Of a stretch of 15,938 bases of DNA, positions 7,417 to 15,030 are shown piece by piece (position 1 is the stretch's first letter; each line of letters begins with the position of its first letter). The translations under genes and the position numbers were made by a program. Below the pieces are notes generated by a model, which searched no databases, was not told the origin of the DNA, and worked only from the letters and a program-made list of their open reading frames with translations. This DNA is from Treponema sp. UBA4319 (lineage in GTDB: Bacteria > Spirochaetota > Spirochaetia > Treponematales > Treponemataceae): positions 1 to 15,938 of the forward strand of contig DGUD01000190.1 in the NCBI GenBank assembly GCA_002393865.1, given 5' to 3'.

Positions 7417-8168
7417 ATCTTTATGTCTCCAAACATCTTGTTCTGGTAAATGTCAGCCAGCTTGAGCTTGACAGCCTCAAGCACCGCCATAAAGGCGCAG
7501 ATGACGTCGAGCTCGTTGCCCCGGCGCGTAATCAGGTCAGTGAACATGCACTCCCCGTCCCGCTCCAGAAGCTCGGTCATAAGGGCAATTTTCTCGTTGG
7601 GGGTGATATCCTCGCCCATGCTGATGATGCGCTCGTCCGCCCCCACGTCGGAGAGCGAGCGGAAAATCTTCTGCATGTCCTGCAGCAGCGCCCAGGAATC
7701 CATCTTCTCCCACATATCCTCGCTCTCCTCAAAGGGAAGCACGCGCTGGATTTTCTTGCGCTCAAAGCTCCACTCGCTCTGCTCCTCCTGAGCCTCCATC
7801 AGCTGGGAAAGCTTTTTGAAGCGCTGGTACTCAATCAGCTCGTTCACCAGCTCCGTGCGGGGATCCTCCATGCTCTCGTCATCGTCATAGCTGACCTCCA
7901 CGGGAAGAAGCATGCGGCTCTTTATATAGATGAGTTTTGCCGCCCACGAATAAAATTCGCTCAAATCCTGAAGGTTCGTGTCAACCGCATAGTCAAGGTA
8001 ATCCAGATACTGCTCGGTTATCTCCGCTATCGGGATGTCGTAGATATTTATCTTGCTTTCCCGGATAAGGCTCCACAAAAGATCGAGCGGCCCCTCAAAC
8101 TGCCCTGCGGTGAATTTCCTGCGGCGTGCGGGGGAACTGCCCTCCGCATCTTCGTCAAAATCAGCCAT
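7392..8168 (-). CDS. scpA: Segregation and condensation protein A (kleisin)
   Basis: 258 residues. The N-terminal Smc-neck-binding region carries FEGPLDLLWSLIRESKINIYDIPI (24-47) and EITEQYLDYL (49-58). WAAKLIYIKSRMLLP (75-89) and the C-terminal winged helix (about 193-254, binding the Smc head) follow, joined by an acidic linker that binds ScpB. It bridges the two heads of the Smc dimer in the condensin-like complex; no smc gene is present in the window. The ATG at 8166-8168 is preferred: AAGGGG lies 8 bases upstream, whereas the GTG at 8175-8177 directly abuts that site. It begins 12 bases after the folK stop codon and overlaps scpB. Confidence 0.93.
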   Translation of the reverse strand: MADFDEDAEGSSPARRRKFTAGQFEGPLDLLWSLIRESKINIYDIPIAEITEQYLDYLDYAVDTNLQDLSEFYSWAAKLIYIKSRMLLPVEVSYDDDESMEDPRTELVNELIEYQRFKKLSQLMEAQEEQSEWSFERKKIQRVLPFEESEDMWEKMDSWALLQDMQKIFRSLSDVGADERIISMGEDITPNEKIALMTELLERDGECMFTDLITRRGNELDVICAFMAVLEAVKLKLADIYQNKMFGDIKICRKKQAA

Positions 8169-8180
8169 GTCATGCACCCC

Positions 8181-8717
8181 TTATGACGGCGGGATGATTC
8201 TTTTGAAATCAGCCCTGTCCATAAGTTTTTCGATTTTCTGGCTGCCCAGCGCCCCCAGCGCACTGCGGTAGCGTCCAAGGCTGCCTTTATCTACATCGGC
8301 ATTCCTGCCCAAAAGTTCAATCAGCGGGCACAGCACAAAGGCCCGCTCCATCATGCGCTCATGGGGAATCTGCAGATCGGGCTCCCGCACGGAGCAGTCA
8401 CCGAAGAGCTCGATGTCTATATCCAGCGGCCGCGGGCCGTTGCGGAATTCCCGGCTCCTGTCCCGCCCGTATAAAGCCTCAATCCGCTGCGTCTCGTGCA
8501 GCAGAGCCCGCGGGGAACCGTCGTAGCTGCCGCCGACGACCATATTGCAGAAGTCCTCCTGCGCGGTAACATAGAGCGCCCCCGTGCGGTACACGGAGGA
8601 GCAGTCCATGCCGCAGAGGACGGCGCCCAGCGCAGCGCATGCGGAGGCAAGGAGCTGCACGGGAGTCCTGCCGCCGTATGCCCTGTTGGAGCCAAGACCG
8701 AGCACGACGAAGGCCAT
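8181..8717 (-). CDS. folK: 2-amino-4-hydroxy-6-hydroxymethyldihydropteridine pyrophosphokinase
   Basis: 178 residues, close to the usual 160-180. It transfers pyrophosphate from ATP to 6-hydroxymethyl-7,8-dihydropterin in cytoplasmic folate synthesis. Seen motifs: the N-terminal strand and GLGSN (7-11), AQEDFCNMV (52-60, matching the family's QDDFLN-type loop), and the signature GPRPLDIDIE (94-103) in which Asp99 and Asp101 should bind Mg2+. IPHERMMERAFVLCPL (117-132) matches the family's PHPRM-type motif with Glu in place of the second Pro. It starts 3 bases after the recA stop, with GGAGGAG about 12 bases upstream inside recA. No folP, folB or folE is in the window, so the rest of the pathway must be elsewhere or folate intermediates are acquired. 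Confidence 0.92.
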   Translation of the reverse strand: MAFVVLGLGSNRAYGGRTPVQLLASACAALGAVLCGMDCSSVYRTGALYVTAQEDFCNMVVGGSYDGSPRALLHETQRIEALYGRDRSREFRNGPRPLDIDIELFGDCSVREPDLQIPHERMMERAFVLCPLIELLGRNADVDKGSLGRYRSALGALGSQKIEKLMDRADFKRIIPPS

Positions 8718-8720
8718 GCG

Positions 8721-10046
8721 CTAGAACAGCTCCTCCGGCACGGGTTTGTCCGCAGCGGCGGCCTTTGCCAACGAGGCAGCCGGGGCGGAGCTTGCCGCAG
8801 GCGGACGGCCGCGCCGGGCAGGAGCCTTGTGAGCCTCTGACGCAGGCGCAGGGGAAAGCGGAGGCTCCGGGGACACGGGGGGGATTTCCGGGACGGCAGG
8901 TTTCTCCGCGTCGGTGACGAGCGTGCCGGTGCCCACGCCTTTGGCGCGCATCTGCTTCTCGTAGTCGCGTATCTGCTCCTCGGTGACGACGGCGCCTTCT
9001 TTTGTACGCAGCACCTGACCGGGGAATATCTTCTCGCGCAGGGTATGCTCCAGCTGGATGCGGTAATCAGGGTTGTTCTCGATGAAATTCACGGCATTCT
9101 CTTTGCCCTGCCCGACCTTCTCCTCGCCACGGGTATACCAGGCGCCCTTCTTGTCGATGAGGCCGTGCTTTACGGCGGAATCGAGGATGCTGGCGCTGGC
9201 CGAGACGCCCTTGCCAAAGTAGATGTCCAGCTCCACCTTGCGGAACGGGGGCGCGACCTTGTTCTTGACGATTTTGACGCGCACGCGGTTGCCCACGGCA
9301 TCCTCGTCGCCCTTGCCGTCGATGGATTCGATGCGGCGGATCTCAAGGCGCACGGAGGAATAGAATTTGAGCGCGTTGCCGCCCGTCGTGGTCTCCGGGT
9401 TCCCGAACATCACGCCGATTTTCATGCGGATCTGGTTGATGAACACGACGATGCACTTGCTCTTGCCGACAATCGCGGTAAGCTTGCGGAGCGCCTGGCT
9501 CATGAGGCGCGCCTGCAGCCCCATCACCGAGTCTCCCATCTCGCCCTCAATTTCCTTCTGCGGGGTAAGCGCGGCGACGGAATCCACCACCACGATGTCC
9601 ACCGCGCCGGAGCGCACGAGATTCTCGCAGATTTCCAGCGCCTGCTCGCCCGTATCGGGCTGGGACACCCACAGCTCGTCCGTGTTCACGCCAAGGTTCT
9701 TGGCATACACGGGATCCAGCGCATGCTCCGCGTCTATGAAGGCCGCGATGCCGCCCAGTTTCTGAGCCTCCGCAACCGCATGGAGCGCAAGCGTGGTCTT
9801 GCCCGATGACTCCGGACCGTACATCTCTATAATTCTGCCGCGCGGATAGCCACCGATGCCGAGCGCCTCGTCAAGCAGGATGGAGCCCGAAGGAACCACG
9901 TCGATGTTCGTGGTGTCGGTCTTTGTGCCGAGCTTCATCAGGGAGCCGGAGCCGAACTGCTTCTCTATCTGCAGGCGAGCCGCCTCCAGCGCTTTCAGCT
10001 TCTCGGACATTTCCACAGGTGCTTTCTCTTCTGTTGTCTTAGCCAC
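8721..10046 (-). CDS. recA: Recombinase RecA with an extended Ala/Pro-rich C-terminus
   Basis: 441 residues. The ATP-dependent DNA strand-exchange core is intact: Walker [10 protein letters not shown] (77-85), the [11 protein letters not shown]alker B (151-160), loop L1 region [23 protein letters not shown] (167-189), VFINQIR (201-207) and loop L2 [14 protein letters not shown] (215-228). Residues up to about 376 match the usual RecA length. The remaining 65 residues are an extra Pro/Ala/Ser-rich tail with an AT-hook-like RRGRPP (411-416), ending in PVPEELF. The start is taken as the GTG at 10044-10046, with GGAGG 7 bases upstream; the in-frame extension beyond it covers a leader hairpin and looks non-coding. 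It is the first gene of the long minus-strand operon. A promoter and three inverted repeats lie upstream. Confidence 0.96.
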   Translation of the reverse strand: MAKTTEEKAPVEMSEKLKALEAARLQIEKQFGSGSLMKLGTKTDTTNIDVVPSGSILLDEALGIGGYPRGRIIEMYGPESSGKTTLALHAVAEAQKLGGIAAFIDAEHALDPVYAKNLGVNTDELWVSQPDTGEQALEICENLVRSGAVDIVVVDSVAALTPQKEIEGEMGDSVMGLQARLMSQALRKLTAIVGKSKCIVVFINQIRMKIGVMFGNPETTTGGNALKFYSSVRLEIRRIESIDGKGDEDAVGNRVRVKIVKNKVAPPFRKVELDIYFGKGVSASASILDSAVKHGLIDKKGAWYTRGEEKVGQGKENAVNFIENNPDYRIQLEHTLREKIFPGQVLRTKEGAVVTEEQIRDYEKQMRAKGVGTGTLVTDAEKPAVPEIPPVSPEPPLSPAPASEAHKAPARRGRPPAASSAPAASLAKAAAADKPVPEELF

Positions 10047-10074
10047 CTTAATTCCTCCAAAAATACGTTTTGCC

Positions 10075-10114
10075 CGGTGCGGGAGGCAGCAGCAAAGACG
10101 CCCGTCCCGCACCG
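10075..10114 (-). repeat. 10-bp perfect inverted repeat in the recA leader
   Basis: CGGTGCGGGA (10075-10084) and TCCCGCACCG (10105-10114) form a perfect 10-bp GC-rich stem with a 20-base loop. In the predicted recA transcript the stem ends 28 bases before the GTG start and about 16 bases before the GGAGG site. A T-rich stretch follows only after some 10 bases, so a classic terminator is unlikely; an attenuator-like or mRNA-stabilising leader structure, or a protein operator, are possible roles. Confidence 0.65.
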
Positions 10115-10156
10115 CATTTAAAATAGGCGCAGTCTTTCACTTTTACTCAAAATTCC

Positions 10157-10168
10157 CCGGAATTCCGG
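10157..10168. repeat. Perfect 12-bp palindrome upstream of recA
   Basis: CCGGAATTCCGG is fully self-complementary with no spacer. It lies in the predicted recA leader, about 36-47 bases downstream of the proposed transcription start. It is the shape expected for a small dimeric DNA-binding protein, but no known operator is recognised. Confidence 0.55.
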
Positions 10169-10192
10169 CAGAAAACAGCAAAAACCGCGACT

Positions 10193-10207
10193 TTCCGCAC
10201 GGCGGAA
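10193..10207. repeat. Small perfect hairpin at the predicted recA transcription start
   Basis: TTCCGC (10193-10198) and GCGGAA (10202-10207) flank a 3-base loop. It overlaps the expected start of recA transcription near 10204, a place where a repressor site would block initiation or a 5' hairpin would protect the mRNA. Confidence 0.5.
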
Positions 10208-10210
10208 CCT

Positions 10211-10239
10211 ATTCTAGCAGATTTTTTGTGTTTTGGGAA
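10211..10239 (-). promoter_or_regulatory. Candidate extended -10 promoter for the recA operon
   Basis: On the minus strand TTCCCA (10234-10239) and TAGAAT (10211-10216) are separated by 17 bases, and TGC directly precedes the -10, giving an extended -10 element. Predicted start is near 10204, leaving a leader of about 158 bases that contains the inverted repeats. The -35 is weak (4 of 6), which fits reliance on the TG extension. Confidence 0.5.
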
Positions 10240-10360
10240 CAGCAGGGAAGCAGTATATCATAAAATCAAACTTAAAACGTTTTTTTTATCAGAGGAGAGG
10301 CACCGGACAGGGCAGCTTGACAGGGCGGCGCATCTGTGCCATCATTTTTCCGCACGTTAG

Positions 10361-10366
10361 TATAAT
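10361..10366 (+). promoter_or_regulatory. Consensus -10 element for the secreted-protein gene
   Basis: A perfect TATAAT lies 22 bases before the ATG, immediately upstream of the AAGGAGG ribosome site, predicting a very short leader of about 16 bases. No good -35 is found 16-18 bases upstream. A perfect TTGACA occurs at 10317-10322, but too far away to pair with this -10 and with only poor -10 matches at its own correct spacing. Confidence 0.45.
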
Positions 10367-10388
10367 AACGCGCGAAGGAGGAACTGGT

Positions 10389-11171
10389 ATGCATACAGAC
10401 AAGCTGAGGGCGCTGCTTTGTGCGGCACTGTTTTTGTGCCTTGGCGCAGCGGCAGAGGCGGAATCTTCGGTCGGCGAGCTCTACAGTATGCGGCAGATAC
10501 GCTGCCAGAGCAGCAGCATAGACTTTACGGCAAGCTACCCGGTGTTCTCAGACGCACCTCTGGTGAACCGGCGCATTGCAAGCAAAGTGAACCTTGCGCT
10601 GCGGGCGTTCGGGCTGGATGTGGACATAGAGAATTTCAGCGAGGCAAAACTTGCGCTCAGCGTGCAGGAGCGCTGGCAGCAGAGCTATTTCAAGACCCCG
10701 CTCAAATACCGCGTGGAATGCAGGCTGGTATCGCGCACGGCAAGATTCATCACGGTAGCGCTGGAATGCACGGACTTGTCGCCGCTGTCTGACGGGGGAA
10801 ACGGCTGGATTACCACGGGTATCTTCATCACTTACAGCATAAAGGACAAAAAATTCATCGGCAGGCTTGCGGACATTCCGGGCAGCACCGCCGTCACCAC
10901 ACAGAATCTCGTAAGCTTTATCCGGCAGAACAGGCAGCAGCTTTTTCCACTCAGCCCTTACTCGTTCTCGGTAGACCGGGAATCGCTGAGACGGACGCTC
11001 ATAGACGAGCACTACGATATGTTCACCTATGACGGCGAGCAGCTTGTGCTATTCCACGACTTTGGCGACGCAAAACCAAACATCATCGCATCTTATCCGC
11101 TTGCAAGCTATATCGTCCTGGACAGTGACGACTCCAGCACAAGCGGTGGCTTTGCCATGGACGAGCGCTAA
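10389..11171 (+). CDS. Secreted protein, possibly DUF3298/RsiV-like
   Basis: 260 residues and the only plus-strand gene. A Sec signal peptide is clear: MHTDKLR, a hydrophobic core at about 8-21, and probable cleavage after Ala22-Glu-Ala24. The mature protein has an N-terminal portion with YPVFSDAPLVNRRI (50-63), a middle strand-rich part (SRTARFITVALECTDL, 115-130; ITYSIKDKKFIG, 147-158) and the C-terminal LVLFHDFGDAKPNIIASYPLASY (219-241). This order resembles the DUF3298/DUF4163 extracellular domains of RsiV and PdaC, but the similarity is by eye and weak. The ATG at 10389 has AAGGAGG 7 bases upstream, the best ribosome site in the window. It is divergent from recA and converges on a TPR gene with only 9 bases between the stop codons. 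Confidence 0.78.
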   Translation: MHTDKLRALLCAALFLCLGAAAEAESSVGELYSMRQIRCQSSSIDFTASYPVFSDAPLVNRRIASKVNLALRAFGLDVDIENFSEAKLALSVQERWQQSYFKTPLKYRVECRLVSRTARFITVALECTDLSPLSDGGNGWITTGIFITYSIKDKKFIGRLADIPGSTAVTTQNLVSFIRQNRQQLFPLSPYSFSVDRESLRRTLIDEHYDMFTYDGEQLVLFHDFGDAKPNIIASYPLASYIVLDSDDSSTSGGFAMDER

Positions 11172-11180
11172 AGGCAGGAG

Positions 11181-12329
11181 CTACAGCGGAGGGAGCGTGT
11201 CGCCGTCAAGAGGCTGGTAGAAGGCGCTGGCGGTCAGCATGATGTGGCCGCTGGCATCCTCGCCCACCACGCCCAGTATGCGGACAGGCTTCTCGCTGTT
11301 AAGGGCACGGGCTGGCGGCGTCAGGAACAGCACGGGAACCATGCCCAGCACAATCTCTTTGCCCTCGTAGCCCACAAGCAGGGTAAAGGCCACAGAGCCA
11401 TCGTCGCGGGTCTCTATATTGGCAATCCGCCCGTCCCAGATGACATAGCAGCCTTCGTAGAGCAGATGGTCTTTGTCCACCTGGTCGTAGCTGTAGTTGT
11501 CCCTGAGGGTGTCAAAGGTAGGCGCTTTGAGGGTCACAAGCAGATCCTCCGCCTTCTTTTTTATGGAAGGAACGGCATTGCTGTTGCGCACACGGTTTAT
11601 CTCCACGCGCGCGGCGTTGTCCCGCCCAGCCTTTACGTAGGAAATCGCGGCATCGGAGCTTTTGCGGATTTCCGTGCCGGAAAGCTCAAAATGCACCTCG
11701 CCCTTGCCAAGGCTCTTGTCCAGAGGGTTGCGCACCTCGTCATCCGTCAGCTTCAGGCGATGGAACGTCTTTTCGGCGGCGCTATCCGAGGAGGAGCGGG
11801 GAAAGAAGCCCTGACCGCGCTGGAGCCGCCCGCCGATGACGATACCGGCGGAGATGCACGCGCCGAGCAGCAGCCCGCAGATGATGCTGTTGCGGATGAT
11901 ATCCGGGTTCACACCGAGCTGCGGGTAGAAGCGCCGGATTTTTCCGCTTTCCCTCCACTCGCATATCGTCTTGTAGTCGCCCTTGCTGCGGATGAATTCG
12001 AGCGCCTCTTCCGCGATTGTGTTGTTCGGGTCGAATTTCTGGATATCAAGGTAATACTGTATCGCGCGGCTGGTGTCTCCCTTCTGCAGGAAAATGGCGG
12101 CCTGCCCAAGGTACAGCTCCGAATTCTCTATCCTTATCCTGCGCGCCAGATCGTAATTGTGGGAGGCGTTGCCTATATCCCCCACGTACAGGTAGCAGGT
12201 GCCGAGCATAAGGTAATACTCGAACGTTCCCTTGTAATACTCGTAATACTGGTGGAGCAAGGCTATCGCGCTGCCGAACTGGCGGCGGCGCATAAAACTC
12301 TTTGCTACGGCAAGGACAGACTTTGTCAT
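11181..12329 (-). CDS. TPR protein with a central membrane helix
   Basis: 382 residues. The N-terminal 115 residues form about three TPR-type helix pairs (AKSFMRRRQFGSAIALLHQYYEYY, 9-32; YYLMLGTCYLYVGDIGNASHNYDLA, 38-62; ELYLGQAAIFLQKGDTSRAIQYY, 71-93) and have no signal peptide. One hydrophobic helix (about 147-167) follows, so the TPRs probably face the cytoplasm and residues 170-382 the periplasm. The C-terminal part includes a long helical segment (about 220-268) and a probable beta domain with CYVIWDGRIANIETRDDGSVAFTLLVGYEGKEIVLGMVPVLF (294-335), not recognised. It is the last gene of the rpe cluster, starting 2 bases after the preceding stop codon; AAGGAG lies 15 bases upstream, rather far, so coupling to the upstream gene is likely. 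Confidence 0.85.
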   Translation of the reverse strand: MTKSVLAVAKSFMRRRQFGSAIALLHQYYEYYKGTFEYYLMLGTCYLYVGDIGNASHNYDLARRIRIENSELYLGQAAIFLQKGDTSRAIQYYLDIQKFDPNNTIAEEALEFIRSKGDYKTICEWRESGKIRRFYPQLGVNPDIIRNSIICGLLLGACISAGIVIGGRLQRGQGFFPRSSSDSAAEKTFHRLKLTDDEVRNPLDKSLGKGEVHFELSGTEIRKSSDAAISYVKAGRDNAARVEINRVRNSNAVPSIKKKAEDLLVTLKAPTFDTLRDNYSYDQVDKDHLLYEGCYVIWDGRIANIETRDDGSVAFTLLVGYEGKEIVLGMVPVLFLTPPARALNSEKPVRILGVVGEDASGHIMLTASAFYQPLDGDTLPPL

Positions 12330-12331
12330 GC

Positions 12332-13690
12332 TCAGTTTCCCATGCTCCTTAGCTTCTCAAAGATTGCGTCCAGCTCCTCGTTCAGGCTTCTCAGCTCTTC
12401 CTCGTCTATATCCTCACCGCTCTGGATCGACTCGATGTAATCGATGAGGTTCTGGATGTACTCCGGATCCAGCTGCTCCTCCGTGACGGCCTGCGCAGCG
12501 GGAGAAAGCTCGTGCCGTACCTCCTCGGCCGCTGCCGCAGTCCCGGCCGCTGTTCCTGCGGTGGCTTCGGCAGCATGATCCGCAGCGTCCTGGACTTCCT
12601 GCTCCGGCGCCTGCTCCTGAGCAGGAGGAGCGGAGACGGTGCTGTACGAGTAGCCGCCGCTCGCCATCGCGTCAAGGAATTCCTGGTTGGCAGGCTTCCG
12701 CCCGGCATAGATGGGCACAACGCCCTCCGCGATGGAGATATAGAACGTGATGGTGCCCATCTCCTGCGGCTGCAGGTACAGGGGCGCCCAGTTTACGGCG
12801 ACGCCAGAATCATTGTACGAGCGGGAGGAGCTGAAGCTCTTTGACTCCAGCGCGGACGGCACCCAGCTGGCCTCCAGGGAATCCATCGTGGAGAGCGTGA
12901 CGTACTGGGGGCGGGTGATGTCGCCGCCCTGCAGCAGGAATTCGATGGCAGCCTTGTCGTTCGATGAGCAGACCCATTTGTCCGTGCTCATATCGGGAAA
13001 CTGGAGCTGCGTCTTTATGTCTTCCTTATCGCCGGTAAAGAAATGCTTGCCGGAGGTCTCGCCGAGCACGGTGTCAAAGATGCCCTTGACTGAGAAGACC
13101 TGCGGCGTGGTGCCGAGGTTCACGGTATAGAGCGTCACGCGAAGCACGTCGTCGCTCACTTCTGTCGTGTTCGTCTCCGGGAAGCTGAAGTCCGCCACAA
13201 AGTAGGCCTTCTTGGGGATAGTGTAGGCAAGCTGCCCGCCGGATGCCGTGCTGCGGGCTTCGCTCTTGACGCCGCCCGCGTACTTGAGCTTGTATTCCTT
13301 GCGCCCTACCCGGAGCGTAAAATAAGAGCGGCTGAAGCCGTCGTACCGGGAGAGGAGCGGGATACGCTTTCCGTTCGGACTGACGGCATAGAGCCCGAAT
13401 GCGCCCCGCCTGCCGTTCAGGGTCAGCCGCACGCAGCTCCTCGTCTCGTCATATTTTGAGACCGGGGCATAGCTCCAGCCGGTGTACTCGTCAACAGCCG
13501 CCGGTGCGGGGGAAGCGCCGGCTGCGGCAGAAGCCTCATCCCCGCCTTCCTCCATGGCGGCAAGGAGCGTCTCGTCATTGTCCATGGTGTCGGCGGACAC
13601 GGGGTCTGCGGAAAGCAGCGCCGCAAACAGGGTGCAGCTCAGGGCGCAGCAGCATGCGCGGAAAAAACTCGTTCCTCTACTTTTTATCAT
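12332..13690 (-). CDS. Secreted protein of unknown family
   Basis: 452 residues. A signal peptide (about 1-33, hydrophobic core 11-27, likely cleavage after VSA33) precedes an acidic linker (35-66), then a beta-rich domain (about 69-330) that starts GWSYAPVSKYDETRSCVRLTLNGRRGAFGLYAV. An Ala/Glu-rich low-complexity stretch (about 352-400) and an acidic helical tail (404-450, with YIQNLIDYIESIQSGEDIDEEEL) follow. I do not recognise the family; periplasmic or outer-membrane-associated location is inferred from the signal peptide. The ATG at 13688-13690 shares one base with the upstream stop codon (TGATG) and has AAGGAG 7 bases before it, so it is translationally coupled to the TPR gene upstream. 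Start and frame are well supported; function is open. Confidence 0.83.
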   Translation of the reverse strand: MIKSRGTSFFRACCCALSCTLFAALLSADPVSADTMDNDETLLAAMEEGGDEASAAAGASPAPAAVDEYTGWSYAPVSKYDETRSCVRLTLNGRRGAFGLYAVSPNGKRIPLLSRYDGFSRSYFTLRVGRKEYKLKYAGGVKSEARSTASGGQLAYTIPKKAYFVADFSFPETNTTEVSDDVLRVTLYTVNLGTTPQVFSVKGIFDTVLGETSGKHFFTGDKEDIKTQLQFPDMSTDKWVCSSNDKAAIEFLLQGGDITRPQYVTLSTMDSLEASWVPSALESKSFSSSRSYNDSGVAVNWAPLYLQPQEMGTITFYISIAEGVVPIYAGRKPANQEFLDAMASGGYSYSTVSAPPAQEQAPEQEVQDAADHAAEATAGTAAGTAAAAEEVRHELSPAAQAVTEEQLDPEYIQNLIDYIESIQSGEDIDEEELRSLNEELDAIFEKLRSMGN

Positions 13691-15030
13691 CAGTATTCTC
13701 CTTCGTCAGATGCGGCGGACGCACTGTATCTCTCATCGAGCAGACGCTGCAGCTGGGCGGCACGTATCTTAAGCTCCAGCAGCTCCTCCTCGGAAATGCC
13801 CCTGCGGCGGCGCAGCCGGACGATATCGCTGTCATCAGGATAATCCTGCAGGTCGGGAAGCTCCTCCACGGCGACTTTCTCAGCCGCGACGGGCTCTGGC
13901 TCCGCGCTTGCGGGCTCCGTGACCGGGGGGACGGCCTGTGCGGGCAGCTTCTCTTCCGCGGGAGGGGGTGCGGGAGGCTCCTCCTTGCGCGAAGCGCCGG
14001 CAGCCTCCTTCTCCAGCTCGGCGATACGGCTGTTCGCTTCGTTCAGGAGACGGCGGAGCGTCACGATGTCCTCGGTCTCATATTCTTTCAGCTGTTTTTC
14101 ATAATCCCCGCGGGAATTCAGGTATTCCTCGCCGGTCTCGCGCAGGAGGCTCAGCAGTTTCTGCTCGCGTTCCCGCTGTGCGATGGCGTCGAGCTTGAAT
14201 TTTGCGTCCACGGCCTTCCGGTCATCCGGGTAGAAGTCCACAATCTGCTGGTACAGGCTGCGGGCGGTGTCAAAATTGTAATCCTCGTAGAAGCACTCCG
14301 CAATCCAGTAGAGGGCGGAGGGATACATACGGCTGTCAGGATTCTGGTGGCAGAAATCGCTCAGCAGCAGTACGGCCTTATCGTTCTGGCCTATGTGGTG
14401 GAGCGCCCGTCCCTTCTGGTACTGCACGTTCTTGGAGAGCCTGCTGTCCGCGCAGGAAGCCAGGAAGGCATTGCAGTCGCCCACCGCAGCGGCATAATCC
14501 TTGGACAGCATCTCGCTCATGATAAGCAGATAGCGCATCTCGGCGCTGTCGTTGCGCGCGTCAAGGAGGGCTCGGCGCATGAATATGGCGGCGCTCGCCC
14601 AGTCCCGGTCGCGGTACGATGCGAGCGCCTGCACAAGCGCTTCGTCCGCAGAGGAGGCATCCGCAGCGGCGACAGTCCGCTCATCCTCCACCGCAAGCAC
14701 GATTCCCCCATCCTCAGGTTCCGGCTCAGGCTCAACCGCCGGCAGGATAATCTCCGGCTCGGAGGCGCTCCCGTTGCGCTCCCTGCTTGCTTCCCCCGGC
14801 TGGGAAAGATCCGGCGAGGTCTGGGGAATAACGGCCATGCCGCTTTCCACAGGCTCATCGCGGTTCAGCCGGAACGGGAGCCCGCTGAAGGTGAGCTCTC
14901 CCCCGGAGCTTTCGGCGGCACCATGCAGGACGGCAGCCGACAGCAGCAGGCACAGGCAGGCGGGCAGCTTGCGGCTACCATCCGCGTTGCCGGAACAAAA
15001 GCTGAGGTGCCTATGCTGCTTTCCAATCAT
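13690..15030 (-). CDS. Exported TPR/coiled-coil protein
   Basis: 446 residues. A polar N-region of about 21 residues leads into a hydrophobic stretch (22-38, LPACLCLLLSAAVLHGAAES) read as a signal peptide or anchor. An acidic Pro/Glu linker (88-108) is followed by TPR repeats at about 130-285, including ALYWIAECFYEDYNFDTARSLYQQIVDFYPDD (239-270), which resembles the TPR of YbgF/CpoB and BamD-type proteins. A coiled coil (about 285-345), a Pro/Ala/Glu linker (346-398) and a charged helical C-terminus with R406-RRRR beside EEELLELK complete it. Role unknown; periplasmic scaffolding is the best inference. The ATG at 15028-15030 overlaps the rpe stop codon as ATGA. An in-frame TTG at 15037-15039 has a better placed AAGGGG 8 bases upstream and would add three residues. 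Confidence 0.83.
   Translation of the reverse strand: MIGKQHRHLSFCSGNADGSRKLPACLCLLLSAAVLHGAAESSGGELTFSGLPFRLNRDEPVESGMAVIPQTSPDLSQPGEASRERNGSASEPEIILPAVEPEPEPEDGGIVLAVEDERTVAAADASSADEALVQALASYRDRDWASAAIFMRRALLDARNDSAEMRYLLIMSEMLSKDYAAAVGDCNAFLASCADSRLSKNVQYQKGRALHHIGQNDKAVLLLSDFCHQNPDSRMYPSALYWIAECFYEDYNFDTARSLYQQIVDFYPDDRKAVDAKFKLDAIAQREREQKLLSLLRETGEEYLNSRGDYEKQLKEYETEDIVTLRRLLNEANSRIAELEKEAAGASRKEEPPAPPPAEEKLPAQAVPPVTEPASAEPEPVAAEKVAVEELPDLQDYPDDSDIVRLRRRRGISEEELLELKIRAAQLQRLLDERYSASAASDEGEY

Larger units (their letters stand above)
10047..10388. other. Divergent intergenic region between recA and a secreted-protein gene
   Basis: 342 bases without a credible gene. It holds an extended -10 promoter facing recA (10211-10239), a -10 element facing the plus-strand gene (10361-10366), and on the recA side three perfect inverted repeats (10075-10114, 10157-10168, 10193-10207). 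I saw no LexA operator of the proteobacterial CTGT-N8-ACAG or Gram-positive GAAC-N4-GTTC form. The stretch 10240-10316 is A/T-rich on the whole and shows nothing else recognisable. Confidence 0.7.

Noticed and set aside
8731..8750. Sigma-54-type -24/-12 site (GGCACG with a nearby TTTG)
   Set aside because: The GC dinucleotide at -12 is missing and the site lies inside recA; other GGCAC occurrences also lacked correctly spaced TTGC.
10047..10112. 22-codon upstream extension of recA
   Set aside because: It runs through the leader hairpin and the GGAGG site. The GTG at 10044-10046 has correct spacing and gives a normal RecA N-terminus.
10075..10114. Inverted repeat before recA as an intrinsic terminator
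   Set aside because: The stem is not followed directly by a U-run in either direction, and no upstream gene on the minus strand needs a terminator here.
10047..10388. LexA/SOS operator upstream of recA
   Set aside because: Neither CTGT-N8-ACAG nor GAAC-N4-GTTC type sites were found on reading both strands.
11244..12440. Plus-strand open frame (398 codons) opposite the membrane TPR gene
   Set aside because: No ribosome site or domain; it is antisense to a gene with TPR repeats and a membrane helix.
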